From the NCBI GenBank assembly GCA_947084925.1, contig CAMTUJ010000006.1, forward strand, positions 1 through 64,000: a stretch of DNA of 64,000 bases. The letters are read 5' to 3'. Numbering within the stretch: position 1 is the stretch's first letter; each line of letters begins with the position of its first letter. The DNA is from JAGPUQ01 sp947084925 (GTDB taxonomy: Bacteria > Pseudomonadota > Gammaproteobacteria > Pseudomonadales > Porticoccaceae). Position numbers and translations under genes: made by a program. Positions 25,755 through 35,781 of the stretch are shown one piece after another. The notes beneath the pieces are model-generated. The model did no database searches. It saw only the letters and a list, made by a program, of their open reading frames with translations, and had not been told where the DNA came from.

Positions 25755-26870
25755 TCAGAGGTTTTGATCCCCACACCGCGCCGCCAGCAGCGCCAACAAT
25801 GCGTCATGCGCAGCGCAGAATTTGTCCACACCCTCGCGCTCGAGTTGTTCCGCCACCCGCTCCATGTCGATGCCCGCCGCCGCCAGGCGTGCGATCTGTT
25901 GCGCTGCCGCCGCGATGCCCGGCACCAGACGCAGCGCCGGATCGCCGTGGTCCCGATAGGCCTCCAGCGTCGCGGGCGGCAGCGTATTGACCGTGTCCGG
26001 GGCGATCAGCTCTTCGACGTAGCGCACATCGCTGTACGCCGGGTCCTTGGTGGACGTCGACGCCCACAGCAGTCGCTGGGGTTGAGCGCCCGCCGCGGCC
26101 AGCGCCTGCCAGCGCGCCGCCTGGGTCCACTCCTGGTAATGGCGGTAGGCGAGCCGGGCACACGCCAGCGCCGCCGTACCCCGCAAGGTGACTGCCTCGG
26201 GCTGCGCAACACTCCGTTGATCGAGTTCGGCATCCACCAGGGTGTCGATCCGGCTGATGAAAAAGCTCGCCACCGAAGCGATCCCCACCAGCGGCTGCCC
26301 CGCGCCGCGGCGCTGTTCAAGCCCCGCCACGAAAGCCTCCGCCACCTCGCGATAACGCGCCACCGAAAACAGCAAGGTGACGTTGAGATTCACGCCCGCC
26401 GCAACGAGCTGCGTGATGGCCGGAAGGCCCGCGCGGGTACCCGGCACCTTGATCATCAGATTGGGCCGGTCAACGGTCCGCCACAGGGCCAGCGCCTCGG
26501 CCACCGTGCCCGCGGTGTCATGGGCCAGATGGGGGGAAACCTCCAGGCTGACCAGCCCGTCGCGGCGCCCGGTGGTCTCCCACAGTGGCCGCAGGACATC
26601 GGCAGCACGGGTAACGTCGCCGACGGTCAGCGCCTGATAGAGCCGGTCACCATCCGCGCCGGTCGCCAGCAGCTGCCGGATTTCACCGTCATAAAAATCG
26701 TGACGCGCTATCGCGTCTTCGAAGATGCTCGGATTGGAAGTGACCCCGGCCAGCCCGTCGTCGGCCATCATCGCCGCCAGCCGCCCACCGGTCAGCAAGT
26801 CGCGCCGGATATAGTCGAGCCAGATACTCTGACCCAGCGCACGGAGTCGCAACAACGGGTTCTGCTTCAC
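25755..26870 (-). CDS. tal: transaldolase
   Basis: This 371-residue protein matches the longer bacterial transaldolase type of the pentose phosphate pathway. It has GLAGVTSNPSIFEDAI near the N-terminus, the Schiff-base lysine in PNLMIKVPGTRAGLPAI, and LLWASTSTKDPAYSD. The GTG at 26870 is the start because GGAGAGG lies five to six bases upstream; the longer frame to 27002 is not conserved. Confidence 0.93.
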   Translation of the reverse strand: MKQNPLLRLRALGQSIWLDYIRRDLLTGGRLAAMMADDGLAGVTSNPSIFEDAIARHDFYDGEIRQLLATGADGDRLYQALTVGDVTRAADVLRPLWETTGRRDGLVSLEVSPHLAHDTAGTVAEALALWRTVDRPNLMIKVPGTRAGLPAITQLVAAGVNLNVTLLFSVARYREVAEAFVAGLEQRRGAGQPLVGIASVASFFISRIDTLVDAELDQRSVAQPEAVTLRGTAALACARLAYRHYQEWTQAARWQALAAAGAQPQRLLWASTSTKDPAYSDVRYVEELIAPDTVNTLPPATLEAYRDHGDPALRLVPGIAAAAQQIARLAAAGIDMERVAEQLEREGVDKFCAAHDALLALLAARCGDQNL

Positions 26871-27078
26871 GTTTGACCTCTCCACAAACCGCCAGCACTG
26901 GCGCGGCTGGCCAGAGTACCTGCCGCAACCCCGACCGCCAAGCGTGACTGCCGTTAACGAGTGTCCTTGCAACGCGTGGGTCTGGTACCCTACGCGCGCC
27001 ATCCGCTACACCATCCGGCACCGCCCCATCCGTTTTTTCGACCACTTGGAAACGCCTAACAATAACGGGAGAAACACC

Positions 27079-27522
27079 ATGACGAATTGCTGCAACTGCA
27101 TCCACAACACCACCCGGAAATTCGGCCCGCTGACCGGTCGCGTGCTGATTGCCGCGCTGTTCATCCCGGCCGGTCTGATGAAAATCCTCGGCTTTACCGG
27201 CACCGCGGGCTATATGGCAGCCAAGGGCCTGCCGATGGTCAACGTCTTGCTGGTGCTCACCATCATCATCGAACTGGGAGGCGGCCTGATGCTGCTGCTC
27301 GGCTGGCGTGCCCGCGAGGCCGCGCTCGTCATGTTTCTGTTCATGATCCCTGTCACTCTGGTGTTTCATGCCTACTGGAACATCGAGGACGCCACCGCGA
27401 TGGGCGAGCAGCAACGCTACTTCATGAAGAACATTGCCATCATGGGCGGTCTGTTGTTCGTCGCCGGGTTCGGTTCCGGCCCGCTCAGCCTGGACGGCGG
27501 CGACACCCCCAAATCATCGTAA
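27079..27522 (+). CDS. DoxX-family membrane protein
   Basis: This is a 147-residue protein with four predicted transmembrane helices, including GRVLIAALFIPAGLMKILG and VLLVLTIIIELGGGLMLLLG. The family motif runs through FIPAGLMKI and ELGGGLMLLLGWRAREAAL. DoxX proteins are small quinone- or redox-linked membrane proteins of mostly unknown function. The cysteine-rich N-terminus (TNCCNCIHN) is unusual. The start has GGGAG about ten bases upstream. Confidence 0.85.
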   Translation: MTNCCNCIHNTTRKFGPLTGRVLIAALFIPAGLMKILGFTGTAGYMAAKGLPMVNVLLVLTIIIELGGGLMLLLGWRAREAALVMFLFMIPVTLVFHAYWNIEDATAMGEQQRYFMKNIAIMGGLLFVAGFGSGPLSLDGGDTPKSS

Positions 27523-27545
27523 TTCACAGCCCCATTCATCTGATC

Positions 27546-27571
27546 CCGCCGGGGCTTCACTGCCCCGGCGG
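27546..27571. terminator. GC-rich hairpin between the doxX-like and peptidase genes
   Basis: CCGCCGGGGC and GCCCCGGCGG form a perfect 10-bp stem with a 6-base loop. No T-run follows. It could end the DoxX transcript or slow read-through into the peptidase gene, whose ATG is 17 bp further on. Confidence 0.45.
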
Positions 27572-27587
27572 TTACCTGGAAACTCCC

Positions 27588-29609
27588 ATGCGCGTCCTCG
27601 GTACCCTGTTGTTCGCCTCCATCCTATTACTGGCCGGTTGTGGGGAGCCGCCCGCAGCCCCGGTGTCAGGTGTCGATCGCTCCGGCATGAATCCACAAAT
27701 TCATCCGGGAGACGATTTTTTCGCCTACGCCAACGGCAAGTGGCTGGCCGAGACCGAGATTCCGGCGGATCGCAGCAGCTGGGGCTCGTTTCCGATCTTG
27801 CAGGAACAAACCCTGCTGCAATTGCGCGATATTGCCGCTGCCGCTGCCCGAGAGAGCACGCCGCGGGATTCCGCGCACGCGCGCATCGGGGCTTTCTACA
27901 GCGCCTTCATGAATGAGAAAGTCGTTGCCGAACGCGGTCTCAGTCCCCTGGCGGAAGAACTTTCCGCCATCGCGGCACTCACCGATCACCAGGCCATCGC
28001 GGCCTACTTCGGCCACGCCAGCGTGCTCGGCGTCGGCTCGCCCCTCGAACTCGGCGTGAATCAGGATGACAGGGACGCCACCCATTACATTCTCTATCTG
28101 GATCAGGGCGGGCTCGGCCTGCCCGACCGCGATTATTACTTCGACGCCAGCGAGCATGGCCAGGCGCTGCTCGCGAAGTATCGCGACTTCATGAGCAAGC
28201 TGCTCACCCTCGCGGGAGAACCTACGCCGGAGGCGACGGTCGCGCGCGTCATCGCACTGGAATCCCGCCTCGCCAGGCACCATTGGAGCCGGGTCGACAA
28301 CCGCGATGCCGAGAAAACCTACAATCGCCGCACCGGCGAACAACTGGAGCAATTGCTGGCGAGCTACAACCTGGACGGCTTCATGCGCGCGCAGGGAATC
28401 GAGACCATCACCGCCGCCGTCGTGCGCCAGCCTAGCTACGCAACCGCGCTCAACACCCTGTTCCAGGACACGGCTCCGGACGTGTGGCGGGACTATCTGC
28501 GCGTGCGGCTGCTCACCGCCTTCGCCCCCTATCTGCCACCGGCGTATGCGGACCTGCACTTTGATTTCTACAACCGCACCCTGAGCGGCCAGGCCAAACC
28601 CCAGGATCGCTGGAAACGCGCCATCGACAACCTGAGCGCGCACCTCGGCGAGCAGCTCGGCAAACTCTATGTCGAACAGCATTTCCCGCCCGCGGCCAAG
28701 GCGCGGATGGAAGATCTGGTGAAACATCTGCTGGAAGCCTACCGGGTTTCCATCGGCGAGCTCGGCTGGATGAGCCCGGAAACCCGCGCCCGCGCATTGA
28801 AAAAGCTGGATCAGTTCACCCCCAAGATCGGCTATCCGGACCAGTGGCGGGATTACACGGGCCTTGATCTGCGCGGCGACGACCTGATCGGCAACATCCT
28901 GCGTACCAACGCATTCAACCATGCCTACGAACTCGCCAAACTGGGCCGGCCCGTGGATCGCCACGAATGGTTCATGCCGCCGCAACGGATCAACGCCTAC
29001 TACAATCCCGGGCTGAACGAGATCGTGTTTCCCGCCGCCATCCTGCAGCCGCCGTTCTTCAATCTGGCGGCGGACGACGCCGTCAACTACGGCGCCATCG
29101 GCGCCGTGATCGGTCACGAAATCGGACACGGCTTCGACGATCAGGGCAGCAAATACGACGGCGACGGCAACCTGAACAACTGGTGGACGCCCGCGGATCG
29201 GGCAAACTTCGAGGCCCGCACCAAGGTACTCGTCACACAGTACAGCCAGTATGAAGCGCTGCCGGGACGCAAGGTCAATGGCGAGCTGTCGCTGGGTGAG
29301 AATATCGGGGATCTGGGCGGCGTGGGCATCGCGGTGCGGGCCTACCGCATGGCGCTCGCGGGCCAGCCAGCGCCGGTGATCGACGGTTTCAGCGGGGAAC
29401 AGCGGGTGTTTCTGGGCTGGGCACAGGCGTGGCGCATGAAACGTCGCGACCAACTGGCGGAACAGCTATTGCGCGTCGCTCCCCACTCGCCGCCGGAGTT
29501 TCGCGTCAACGGCGTGGTGCGCAACATCGACGCCTTCTACGATGCCTTCGACGTCGCCCCCGGCGCCAGGCTCTATCTGCCGCCCGGAGAGCGCGTCAAA
29601 ATCTGGTGA
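27588..29609 (+). CDS. M13-family zinc metallopeptidase, lipoprotein
   Basis: This is a 673-residue neprilysin-like endopeptidase. A lipoprotein signal peptide ends at LLLAGC (Cys about residue 18), so it is probably anchored in the envelope. The zinc site HEIGH is at residues 510-514 and the third ligand, in GENIGDLGG, at Glu571. The N-terminal domain begins PGDDFFAYANGKWL, typical of M13. It likely cleaves oligopeptides in the periplasm. The ATG at 27588 is chosen because it begins the signal peptide; the frame is open further upstream but runs through the DoxX gene. Confidence 0.93.
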   Translation: MRVLGTLLFASILLLAGCGEPPAAPVSGVDRSGMNPQIHPGDDFFAYANGKWLAETEIPADRSSWGSFPILQEQTLLQLRDIAAAAARESTPRDSAHARIGAFYSAFMNEKVVAERGLSPLAEELSAIAALTDHQAIAAYFGHASVLGVGSPLELGVNQDDRDATHYILYLDQGGLGLPDRDYYFDASEHGQALLAKYRDFMSKLLTLAGEPTPEATVARVIALESRLARHHWSRVDNRDAEKTYNRRTGEQLEQLLASYNLDGFMRAQGIETITAAVVRQPSYATALNTLFQDTAPDVWRDYLRVRLLTAFAPYLPPAYADLHFDFYNRTLSGQAKPQDRWKRAIDNLSAHLGEQLGKLYVEQHFPPAAKARMEDLVKHLLEAYRVSIGELGWMSPETRARALKKLDQFTPKIGYPDQWRDYTGLDLRGDDLIGNILRTNAFNHAYELAKLGRPVDRHEWFMPPQRINAYYNPGLNEIVFPAAILQPPFFNLAADDAVNYGAIGAVIGHEIGHGFDDQGSKYDGDGNLNNWWTPADRANFEARTKVLVTQYSQYEALPGRKVNGELSLGENIGDLGGVGIAVRAYRMALAGQPAPVIDGFSGEQRVFLGWAQAWRMKRRDQLAEQLLRVAPHSPPEFRVNGVVRNIDAFYDAFDVAPGARLYLPPGERVKIW

Positions 29610-29654
29610 GGACACAACGGGCGCAGCGCCTCCCGGTCAAGGCTGTCCTAGCAA

Positions 29655-30587
29655 TCAGGGCAGCCCGTCGAATTCCTGACTGTCCTTGACCGGCAACAGC
29701 AGATCTTCACGCCGCACGCCCAGCTCGAGCGCCAGCACCGAGGCGACGTAAATCGACGAATAGGTGCCGAAACCGATACCGACCATGAGCGCAATCGAGA
29801 AGTTGTGCAGCACTTCGCCGCCGACAAAAAACAGCGTCAGCACCACGAGCAGGGTGGCGCCCGACGTCAGCAAGGTGCGCTCCAGGGTCTGCGTCATGGA
29901 CAGATCCATCACTTCTTCGGGAGACCCCTTGCGCACCAGGCGGAAGTTCTCCCGCACCCGGTCGAACACCACGATGGTGTCATTGATCGAATAACCGATC
30001 ACCATCAGCACGGCGGCCAGCACGGTGAGATCGAATTCATAACCAAAGAGCGCGAAAAACCCCACCGTGATGATAACGTCATGGGTCACCGCAAGCGTCG
30101 CTCCGAGCGCGAACTTGTACTGAAACCGCACCGAGACGTAAATCAGGATTCCGAGCAGCGCCACCAGCACGGCAATCCCGCCCTGATCGCGCAATTCCGC
30201 GCCGACCTGGGGACCGACAAACTCCATGCGGCGCAGCTCCGGCGTACCGCCCGCATCCGGCCCGATCGCCGCGATCACGCGGGTAGCGAGATCGTCGCCG
30301 CCTTCACGCAGGCGAATCAGCAGATCGCTCTCGCTGCCGAAGTGGGCCGCCACCGGACTGACAAAACCAGCCGCGCTCAGCCGCGCACGCACCACCTCGG
30401 TTTCCACTGCTTTGGGAAAGTGCAGTTCGATCTGGGTGCCGCCACTGAAATCGAGTCCCAGCACCAGCCCCTTGAAAACGATGGCGACGATGGAGAGGGT
30501 CGTCAACACGGCGGACGCCAGCAGCGCTGGACGCCGCCAGGCCATGAATTTGATGATCGGGGGATTGCTCACCGGGGAGTCGGCCAT
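29655..30587 (-). CDS. secF: protein translocase subunit SecF
   Basis: This is a 310-residue inner-membrane protein of six helices. It contains LVLGLDFSGGTQIELHF in the first periplasmic region, YSINDTIVVFDRVRENF in the cytoplasmic loop and DLSMTQTLERTLLTS. With SecD it uses the proton gradient to help protein export. It is separated from secD by 3 bp. Confidence 0.96.
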   Translation of the reverse strand: MADSPVSNPPIIKFMAWRRPALLASAVLTTLSIVAIVFKGLVLGLDFSGGTQIELHFPKAVETEVVRARLSAAGFVSPVAAHFGSESDLLIRLREGGDDLATRVIAAIGPDAGGTPELRRMEFVGPQVGAELRDQGGIAVLVALLGILIYVSVRFQYKFALGATLAVTHDVIITVGFFALFGYEFDLTVLAAVLMVIGYSINDTIVVFDRVRENFRLVRKGSPEEVMDLSMTQTLERTLLTSGATLLVVLTLFFVGGEVLHNFSIALMVGIGFGTYSSIYVASVLALELGVRREDLLLPVKDSQEFDGLP

Positions 30588-30590
30588 GAA

Positions 30591-32456
30591 TCAGATCCAG
30601 AGTTTTTTCGGGTTGCGGTTGCTGCCGTAAACCAGGTTGGTCAGCGCCCGGGTGCCCATGATGGCGGTAAACATGGAAGTCAGGATGCCGAGCGACAAGG
30701 TCACCGCAAACCCCTGCACGGGGCCGGTGCCGATGACGTACAAAATACCCGCCACCAGCAAGGTGGTGAGATTCGAGTCGAGGATCGAGGTATAGGCGCG
30801 ATCATAGCCGGCGGTGATCGCTCCCTGGATGGTCTGCCCGTTGTGCAACTCCTCGCGGATGCGCGCATTGATCAGCACGTTGGCGTCGACCGCCATCCCC
30901 ATGGTCAGCACGAACCCGGCAATGCCCGGCAGGGTGAGCGTGGCGCCGATGATCGACATCAGCGCCGCCAGAATCACCATGTTGGCGGTCAGCGCCAGGT
31001 TGGCGAAAAGCCCGAACATGCGGTAATAGAACAGCATGAAGACGACCACCACCGCCAATCCGATCTCGGTGGAGAGCACCCCGGCCGAAATATTTTCCGC
31101 GCCGAGCGAGGGTCCGATGGTGCGTTCCTCGGCGAACTTCATGGGTGCCGCGAGGGCGCCCGCGCGCAGCAGCAAGGCGAGCTCGGACGCTTCCTGCGGG
31201 CTGCTCAGCCCAGTGATGCGGAACTGCACCCCCAGGGCGCTCTGGATGGTCGCCAGACTGATGATCTTCTTTTCCTGGTAATCGACCGGAATTTTTTCGG
31301 TAACGCCCTCGGCATTGGTCCGCTCTTCGGTGCGTTGCCGGGTCTCCACGAACAGCACTCCGAGACGGCGCCCGACATTGCTGCGGGTGGCGCGGGACAT
31401 GGCGCGACCACCATCGCTGTCCAGCGTGATATTGACCTGGGGCTGCCCGTTTTCGTCGTAGCCGGACGCCGCGTTGATGACCCGGTCGCCGGTAATCACC
31501 AGATCGCGCTCCAGCCAGGCTTTCGGCTCGCGCCGATCGGATGTTTCGCGAAATTCGAAACTTTCCCGCGCCAGACCTTCGCCTTTCGCTTCGAGGCGAA
31601 ATTCGAGATTGGCGGTCTTGCCGATGATGCGCTTGGCTTCGGCCGTGTCCTGCACACCGGGCAACTGCACCACGATGCGATTGCGGCCCTGGCGCTGGAC
31701 CAGGGGCTCCGACACGCCGAGCTCATTGACCCGGTTGCGCAGGGTTGTCAGATTCTGGGAGACGGCGTAATCCTCACGCTCGGCAATGACTTGCGGCCCC
31801 GGCGTCAGGCTGAGCAGGTGGCGGCCATCGCTGTCGGTGGGCGCCGCCACCAGTTCGCGGAAATCGCCGACCGCCGCAATGGCCGCAGCGCGGTCTCGGC
31901 GCTCCGCCGAGTCGAAGGTGGCCAGGATATGGTTCCCCTCCACCCGCACGAACTGGTAGCGCGCCTCAGTGCCGGCGGCGCGCAGAGCTTCGCGCAACTG
32001 CGTGGATTTTGTCTCCAGGTACGCCGCCATGACGTCGCTGGTATCCACTTCGAGCAGAAAGTGGACGCCGCCGGAAAGATCGAGGCCCAGCTTCATGGGC
32101 TTGGCTTTCAGGTTCGACAGCCAGGTCGGCGTGGTCGGTGCGAGATTGAGCGCCACCACATAGTCGAAGCCCAATGCCTGCTGTACCACCCGCTTGGCGG
32201 CAAGCTGCTGATCGCGTTCGCGTACCCGGATGAGGCCGCTGTTGCCGGTCATCAACTCCCCGAAGTGGCCAATGCCGGCCGCGTCCAGCGCCGCGGCGGC
32301 GCTGGCGAGCACGGCGTCATCCATCCGGGTCGCGCTGTTTTGCGCGGAAATCTGGACGGCCGGATCCGGCGCATAGAGGTTCGGCGCGGCATAGACGAAC
32401 GAGATCGCCAGCACGCACAGAATCAGCAGGTATTTCCAAAGCGGATAGCGATTCAT
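30591..32456 (-). CDS. secD: protein translocase subunit SecD
   Basis: This is a 621-residue SecD with an N-terminal membrane helix (PLWKYLLILCVLAISFVYA), a large periplasmic P1 domain starting GLDLSGGVHFLLEVD, and five C-terminal helices with GMAVDANVLINARIREEL. The ATG at 32456 is the conserved start. yajC, usually just upstream, is absent here; the 102 bp between secD and tgt are non-coding. Confidence 0.96.
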   Translation of the reverse strand: MNRYPLWKYLLILCVLAISFVYAAPNLYAPDPAVQISAQNSATRMDDAVLASAAAALDAAGIGHFGELMTGNSGLIRVRERDQQLAAKRVVQQALGFDYVVALNLAPTTPTWLSNLKAKPMKLGLDLSGGVHFLLEVDTSDVMAAYLETKSTQLREALRAAGTEARYQFVRVEGNHILATFDSAERRDRAAAIAAVGDFRELVAAPTDSDGRHLLSLTPGPQVIAEREDYAVSQNLTTLRNRVNELGVSEPLVQRQGRNRIVVQLPGVQDTAEAKRIIGKTANLEFRLEAKGEGLARESFEFRETSDRREPKAWLERDLVITGDRVINAASGYDENGQPQVNITLDSDGGRAMSRATRSNVGRRLGVLFVETRQRTEERTNAEGVTEKIPVDYQEKKIISLATIQSALGVQFRITGLSSPQEASELALLLRAGALAAPMKFAEERTIGPSLGAENISAGVLSTEIGLAVVVVFMLFYYRMFGLFANLALTANMVILAALMSIIGATLTLPGIAGFVLTMGMAVDANVLINARIREELHNGQTIQGAITAGYDRAYTSILDSNLTTLLVAGILYVIGTGPVQGFAVTLSLGILTSMFTAIMGTRALTNLVYGSNRNPKKLWI

Positions 32457-32558
32457 GAAGTGGGGAGGGGCCTTGGCCAAAGCGCGCGATTATAGGTCAA
32501 TCCCCCCTGCCCTCCAACGAACATTGCCTGCCGGGCAAGGCACTGCTTCGGCAGCCGG

Positions 32559-33659
32559 TCACGGCGCGCCGGTGGCGGCGGCAAAATCCCGTGCAAAGGC
32601 GTCGAGGCGGTTGGTCGCGATGGCCTCGCGCAGACCCTGCATCAGCCACTGATAGTGACGCAGATTGTGGATGGTGTTGAGCTGGCAGCCGAGAATTTCG
32701 CCGCAGCGATCCAGATGGTGCAGGTAGGCACGGCTGAAGTGGGCGCAGGTATAGCAGTCACAGGCGCTGTCCAGCGGCCCGGTATCCGTCTTGTGCACCG
32801 CGTTGCGAATCCGCACCACGCCGGACCGGGTAAAAAGATGCCCGTTGCGGGCGTTGCGAGTGGGCATCACGCAGTCGAACATGTCGATGCCACGCTGCAC
32901 CGCCGCGACCAGATCGGCCGGCGTGCCCACGCCCATCAGATAGCGTGGCGAAGCCTCCGGCATGCGCGGCGCCAGGCTGTCCAGCACCCGCAGCATATCC
33001 GCCTTGGGCTCGCCCACCGACAAACCGCCGATGGCGTAGCCGTCGAAGCCGATGTCGGTGAGGGCCGCGAGGGACTCCGCACGCAGCGTTTCGTACATGC
33101 CGCCCTGCACGATCCCGAACAGGGCGGCCGGACTGTCCCCGTGCGCCTGCCGGCTGCGCCGCGCCCAGCGCATCGACAACTCCATGGACGCGCGCGCGGT
33201 GGCCTCGCTCGCCGGATAGGGCGTGCATTCGTCGAACGCCATCACCACATCGGCGCCCAGCTCGCGCTGCACGGCAATGGAACGCTCCGGGTCCAGCTCC
33301 ACCGGACTGCCGTCGATGGGCGACCGAAAGCGCACCCCGGCCTCGGTGATCTTGCGCCGCGCGCCCAGACTGAACACCTGAAAACCGCCGGAATCCGTCA
33401 GGATGGGTCCGGGCCACTGCATGAAATCGTGGAGATCGCCGTGGGCACGGATGATCTCGGTGCCCGGACGCAGCATCAGATGGAAGGTGTTGCCGAGCAC
33501 CATCTGGGCACCGATCGCGACCAGATCGCGCGGCGCCATCGCCTTCACGGTGCCGTAGGTGCCGACCGGCATGAACGCCGGAGTCTCCACGATGCCACGC
33601 GGAAAGTGCAGCCGCCCACGCCGCGCCGCGCCATCCCGGGCCAGCAGTTCAAAACGCAT
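32559..33659 (-). CDS. tgt: tRNA-guanine transglycosylase
   Basis: This 366-residue enzyme exchanges guanine-34 for preQ1 in tRNAs with GUN anticodons. It has TDSGGFQVFSLG (catalytic region), FGIVQGGMYETLR and the zinc site CDCYTCAHFSRAYLHH. The frame continues upstream into queA, but homology starts at MRFELLARDG. It is 14 bp downstream of queA. Confidence 0.96.
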   Translation of the reverse strand: MRFELLARDGAARRGRLHFPRGIVETPAFMPVGTYGTVKAMAPRDLVAIGAQMVLGNTFHLMLRPGTEIIRAHGDLHDFMQWPGPILTDSGGFQVFSLGARRKITEAGVRFRSPIDGSPVELDPERSIAVQRELGADVVMAFDECTPYPASEATARASMELSMRWARRSRQAHGDSPAALFGIVQGGMYETLRAESLAALTDIGFDGYAIGGLSVGEPKADMLRVLDSLAPRMPEASPRYLMGVGTPADLVAAVQRGIDMFDCVMPTRNARNGHLFTRSGVVRIRNAVHKTDTGPLDSACDCYTCAHFSRAYLHHLDRCGEILGCQLNTIHNLRHYQWLMQGLREAIATNRLDAFARDFAAATGAP

Positions 33660-33673
33660 GTGGCAGGTGCGCG

Positions 33674-34729
33674 TCACGCGGGAATCTCCCCGGACGCCGC
33701 CGGGTTGCGGGTGATGAACATGGCATCTCCATAGCTGAAGAAACGGTAGCGCTCCGCCACCGCCGCGCGGTAGGCGGCAAGCGTCGCGCGATGACCCGCA
33801 AAAGCACACACCAGCATCAGCAGACTGGATTCCGGCAGATGGAAGTTGGTGATCAGCGCATCCACGCTGCGGAACTCGTAACCCGGAAAAATGAAAATAT
33901 CGGTGTCGCCGACAAAAGGCCGCAGCACGCCGCTGGCAGCCGCCGTCTCCAGGCTGCGCACCGCGGTGGTGCCCACCGCGATGATCCGCCCACCGGCGGC
34001 GCGGGTCGCCGCCACCTGCGCGCACAGTTCCGCACTGACGGTGACGCGCTCGGCGTGCATGCGATGCTCACGGATGTCGTCGGCGCGCACCGGACGAAAA
34101 GTCCCCGCGCCGACGTGGAGCGTGACAAACCCCATGCCGATGTCCTGCGCGGCAAGTTGCGCGAGCATGTGCTCATCGAAGTGAAGTCCAGCCGTGGGCG
34201 CGGCAACCGCCCCGGACTCGCGGGCATACAGCGTCTGGTAACGCTCCCGGTCGGCAGCGGTGGCCGGCCGACCCAGGTATGGCGGCAGCGGTATTTCGCC
34301 GATGGCTTCCAGAATTTCGACGACCGGAGCGGAACCTTCGAAACAGAGTTCGAACAGGTCATCGCGACGCCCACGCACCTGCGCCGTCACGCCGCGCTCG
34401 AAGTGGATGCGCGAGCCGGCCCGGGGCGCCTTGCTCGCGCGAATCATCGCCAACGCCTGCTGCGGAGCGTCCCCAAGACGCTCGATCAGCACCTCGACGC
34501 GACCGCCGCTGTCCTTGCGACCCAACAATCGCGCCGGCATCACGCGGGTGTCGTTGAACACCAGCAGATCGTCGCGACGCACCAGTTGCAGGAGATCGGG
34601 GAAGTGGCGATGGCTGAGCGCGCCGCGCGGCCCGTCGAGCACCAGCAGCCGGCTGTCGCGGCGCCGCTGGGGCGGATGGGTCGCGATCAACTCCGGCGGC
34701 AGATCGTAGTGAAACAGTTCCCGGCGCAT
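33674..34729 (-). CDS. queA: S-adenosylmethionine:tRNA ribosyltransferase-isomerase
   Basis: This 351-residue enzyme converts preQ1-tRNA to epoxyqueuosine-tRNA. It begins RRELFHYDLPPELIATHP and carries TAGLHFDEHMLAQL and HVGAGTFRPVR, both diagnostic. The start at 34729 is set by homology. It is the first gene of the queA-tgt pair, and a queD lies elsewhere in the same window (55187). Confidence 0.95.
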   Translation of the reverse strand: MRRELFHYDLPPELIATHPPQRRRDSRLLVLDGPRGALSHRHFPDLLQLVRRDDLLVFNDTRVMPARLLGRKDSGGRVEVLIERLGDAPQQALAMIRASKAPRAGSRIHFERGVTAQVRGRRDDLFELCFEGSAPVVEILEAIGEIPLPPYLGRPATAADRERYQTLYARESGAVAAPTAGLHFDEHMLAQLAAQDIGMGFVTLHVGAGTFRPVRADDIREHRMHAERVTVSAELCAQVAATRAAGGRIIAVGTTAVRSLETAAASGVLRPFVGDTDIFIFPGYEFRSVDALITNFHLPESSLLMLVCAFAGHRATLAAYRAAVAERYRFFSYGDAMFITRNPAASGEIPA

Positions 34730-34857
34730 GGAGGGTCCGAAAAAAGGCGCAAGGGTAGCCGAAAACCGCACCCCAACCCAACCGCCGCCGCGGCGGAAAA
34801 GCGTTTAGGTCAGACGCGGGCTACGCGAGCGCCAATCAGCGCGGCAAATATCTCCGG

Positions 34858-35718
34858 TCAGAGCAGCCGACCCGCCATGGCCTCCATCTCGGCCAACAGC
34901 TTGTCGAGCGGCAGATTTTCCGGCAGCCACATCACGACCCGATCCGCGCCCGCCGCCTCCAGCGCGCGGATTTGCTCCGGCGTCTCCCACTGTCCCTTGA
35001 TGCCGAACACCGTCTTGGTCAATTCGCCGTAATCACGCCCCACGGCATCGGCAGCCCGTTTGAGGCGCTCGACGCCCTGGCGGAACTGATCGACCGATTC
35101 CAGCACCGGCAGCCAGCCATCGCCCCATTCGGCGATGCGCTGGTACACGCGCTCGGCCGTGAAGCCGCCCAGCAGTATCGGCGGGTGCGGGCGCTGCGCC
35201 GGTTTGGGGAAACAGCGCACCGGTGGAAAGTCCACGTACTTGCCGTGGTATTCGGATTCCGCCTGGGTCCAGAGTTGCTTCATGGCCAGGATGTAATCCT
35301 TGGTCTGGCCCCAGCGATGGTCGAAATCGCCGCCGAGAATCGTGCATTCCTCGCGATTCCAGCCCGCGCCGATACCCATCAGAAAGCGCCCGCCGGAAAA
35401 GGAATCCAGGGACGCCACCATCTTGGCGGCGAGCAGCGGGTTGCGTTCCGGGACCAGAATGATGCCCGTACCCAGCAGGATGGTGCTGGTGACGGCGGCC
35501 GCGCGGGTGAGCGCAATCAGCGGGTCCGGCATCTGCCAGAGGTAATCCGGCCCGGGCTCGCCAGCGCGCACCCCCGGGTACTGGTCCGAGTAGGTCACCG
35601 GCAGAACGGTATGGTCCGGCACCCAGTAGGAATCGAAACCCAGTTGCTCGGCGCGCTTGGCGACCACCGCGGGATCGGCGGCCATGTTCGAAAGAATGGA
35701 AAAAACACCTATTTTCAT
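34858..35718 (-). CDS. LLM-class F420-dependent oxidoreductase
   Basis: This 286-residue protein is a third luciferase-like enzyme. It has LGFDSYWVPDHTVLP and SLDSFSGGRFLMGIGAGWNREE. The latter is typical of the actinobacterial-style F420-dependent group, though FMN use is possible. It is not close to the two LLM proteins at 1.8-3.8 kb. It stands alone between queA and tRNA-Leu. The 128 bp to queA contain nothing recognisable. Confidence 0.85.
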   Translation of the reverse strand: MKIGVFSILSNMAADPAVVAKRAEQLGFDSYWVPDHTVLPVTYSDQYPGVRAGEPGPDYLWQMPDPLIALTRAAAVTSTILLGTGIILVPERNPLLAAKMVASLDSFSGGRFLMGIGAGWNREECTILGGDFDHRWGQTKDYILAMKQLWTQAESEYHGKYVDFPPVRCFPKPAQRPHPPILLGGFTAERVYQRIAEWGDGWLPVLESVDQFRQGVERLKRAADAVGRDYGELTKTVFGIKGQWETPEQIRALEAAGADRVVMWLPENLPLDKLLAEMEAMAGRLL

Positions 35719-35749
35719 CTTGCCCCCTGGGGATTATTTCCCTTGCTGC

Positions 35750-35755
35750 TATAAT
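35750..35755 (+). promoter_or_regulatory. -10 element for tRNA-Leu(CAA)
   Basis: A perfect TATAAT lies 27 bp upstream of the tRNA. No good -35 is seen at the usual distance. Confidence 0.5.
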
Positions 35756-35781
35756 TTTCCGGCATTGCCTTTCCCGGCCTT

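Noticed and set aside
27666..29453. 595-codon frame antisense to the M13 peptidase
   Set aside because: No motifs, and the peptidase frame has signal peptide, zinc site and full-length homology.
27588..29609. Possible extension of the peptidase frame to 27087
   Set aside because: The extra N-terminus is the shifted reading of the DoxX gene; the lipoprotein signal at 27588 is the natural start.
29805..32495. 896-codon open frame antisense to secD and secF
   Set aside because: It is the mirror of two well-supported genes. In GC-rich DNA the antisense frame often stays open; its protein is rich in His, Gln, Gly and Arg with no family signal.
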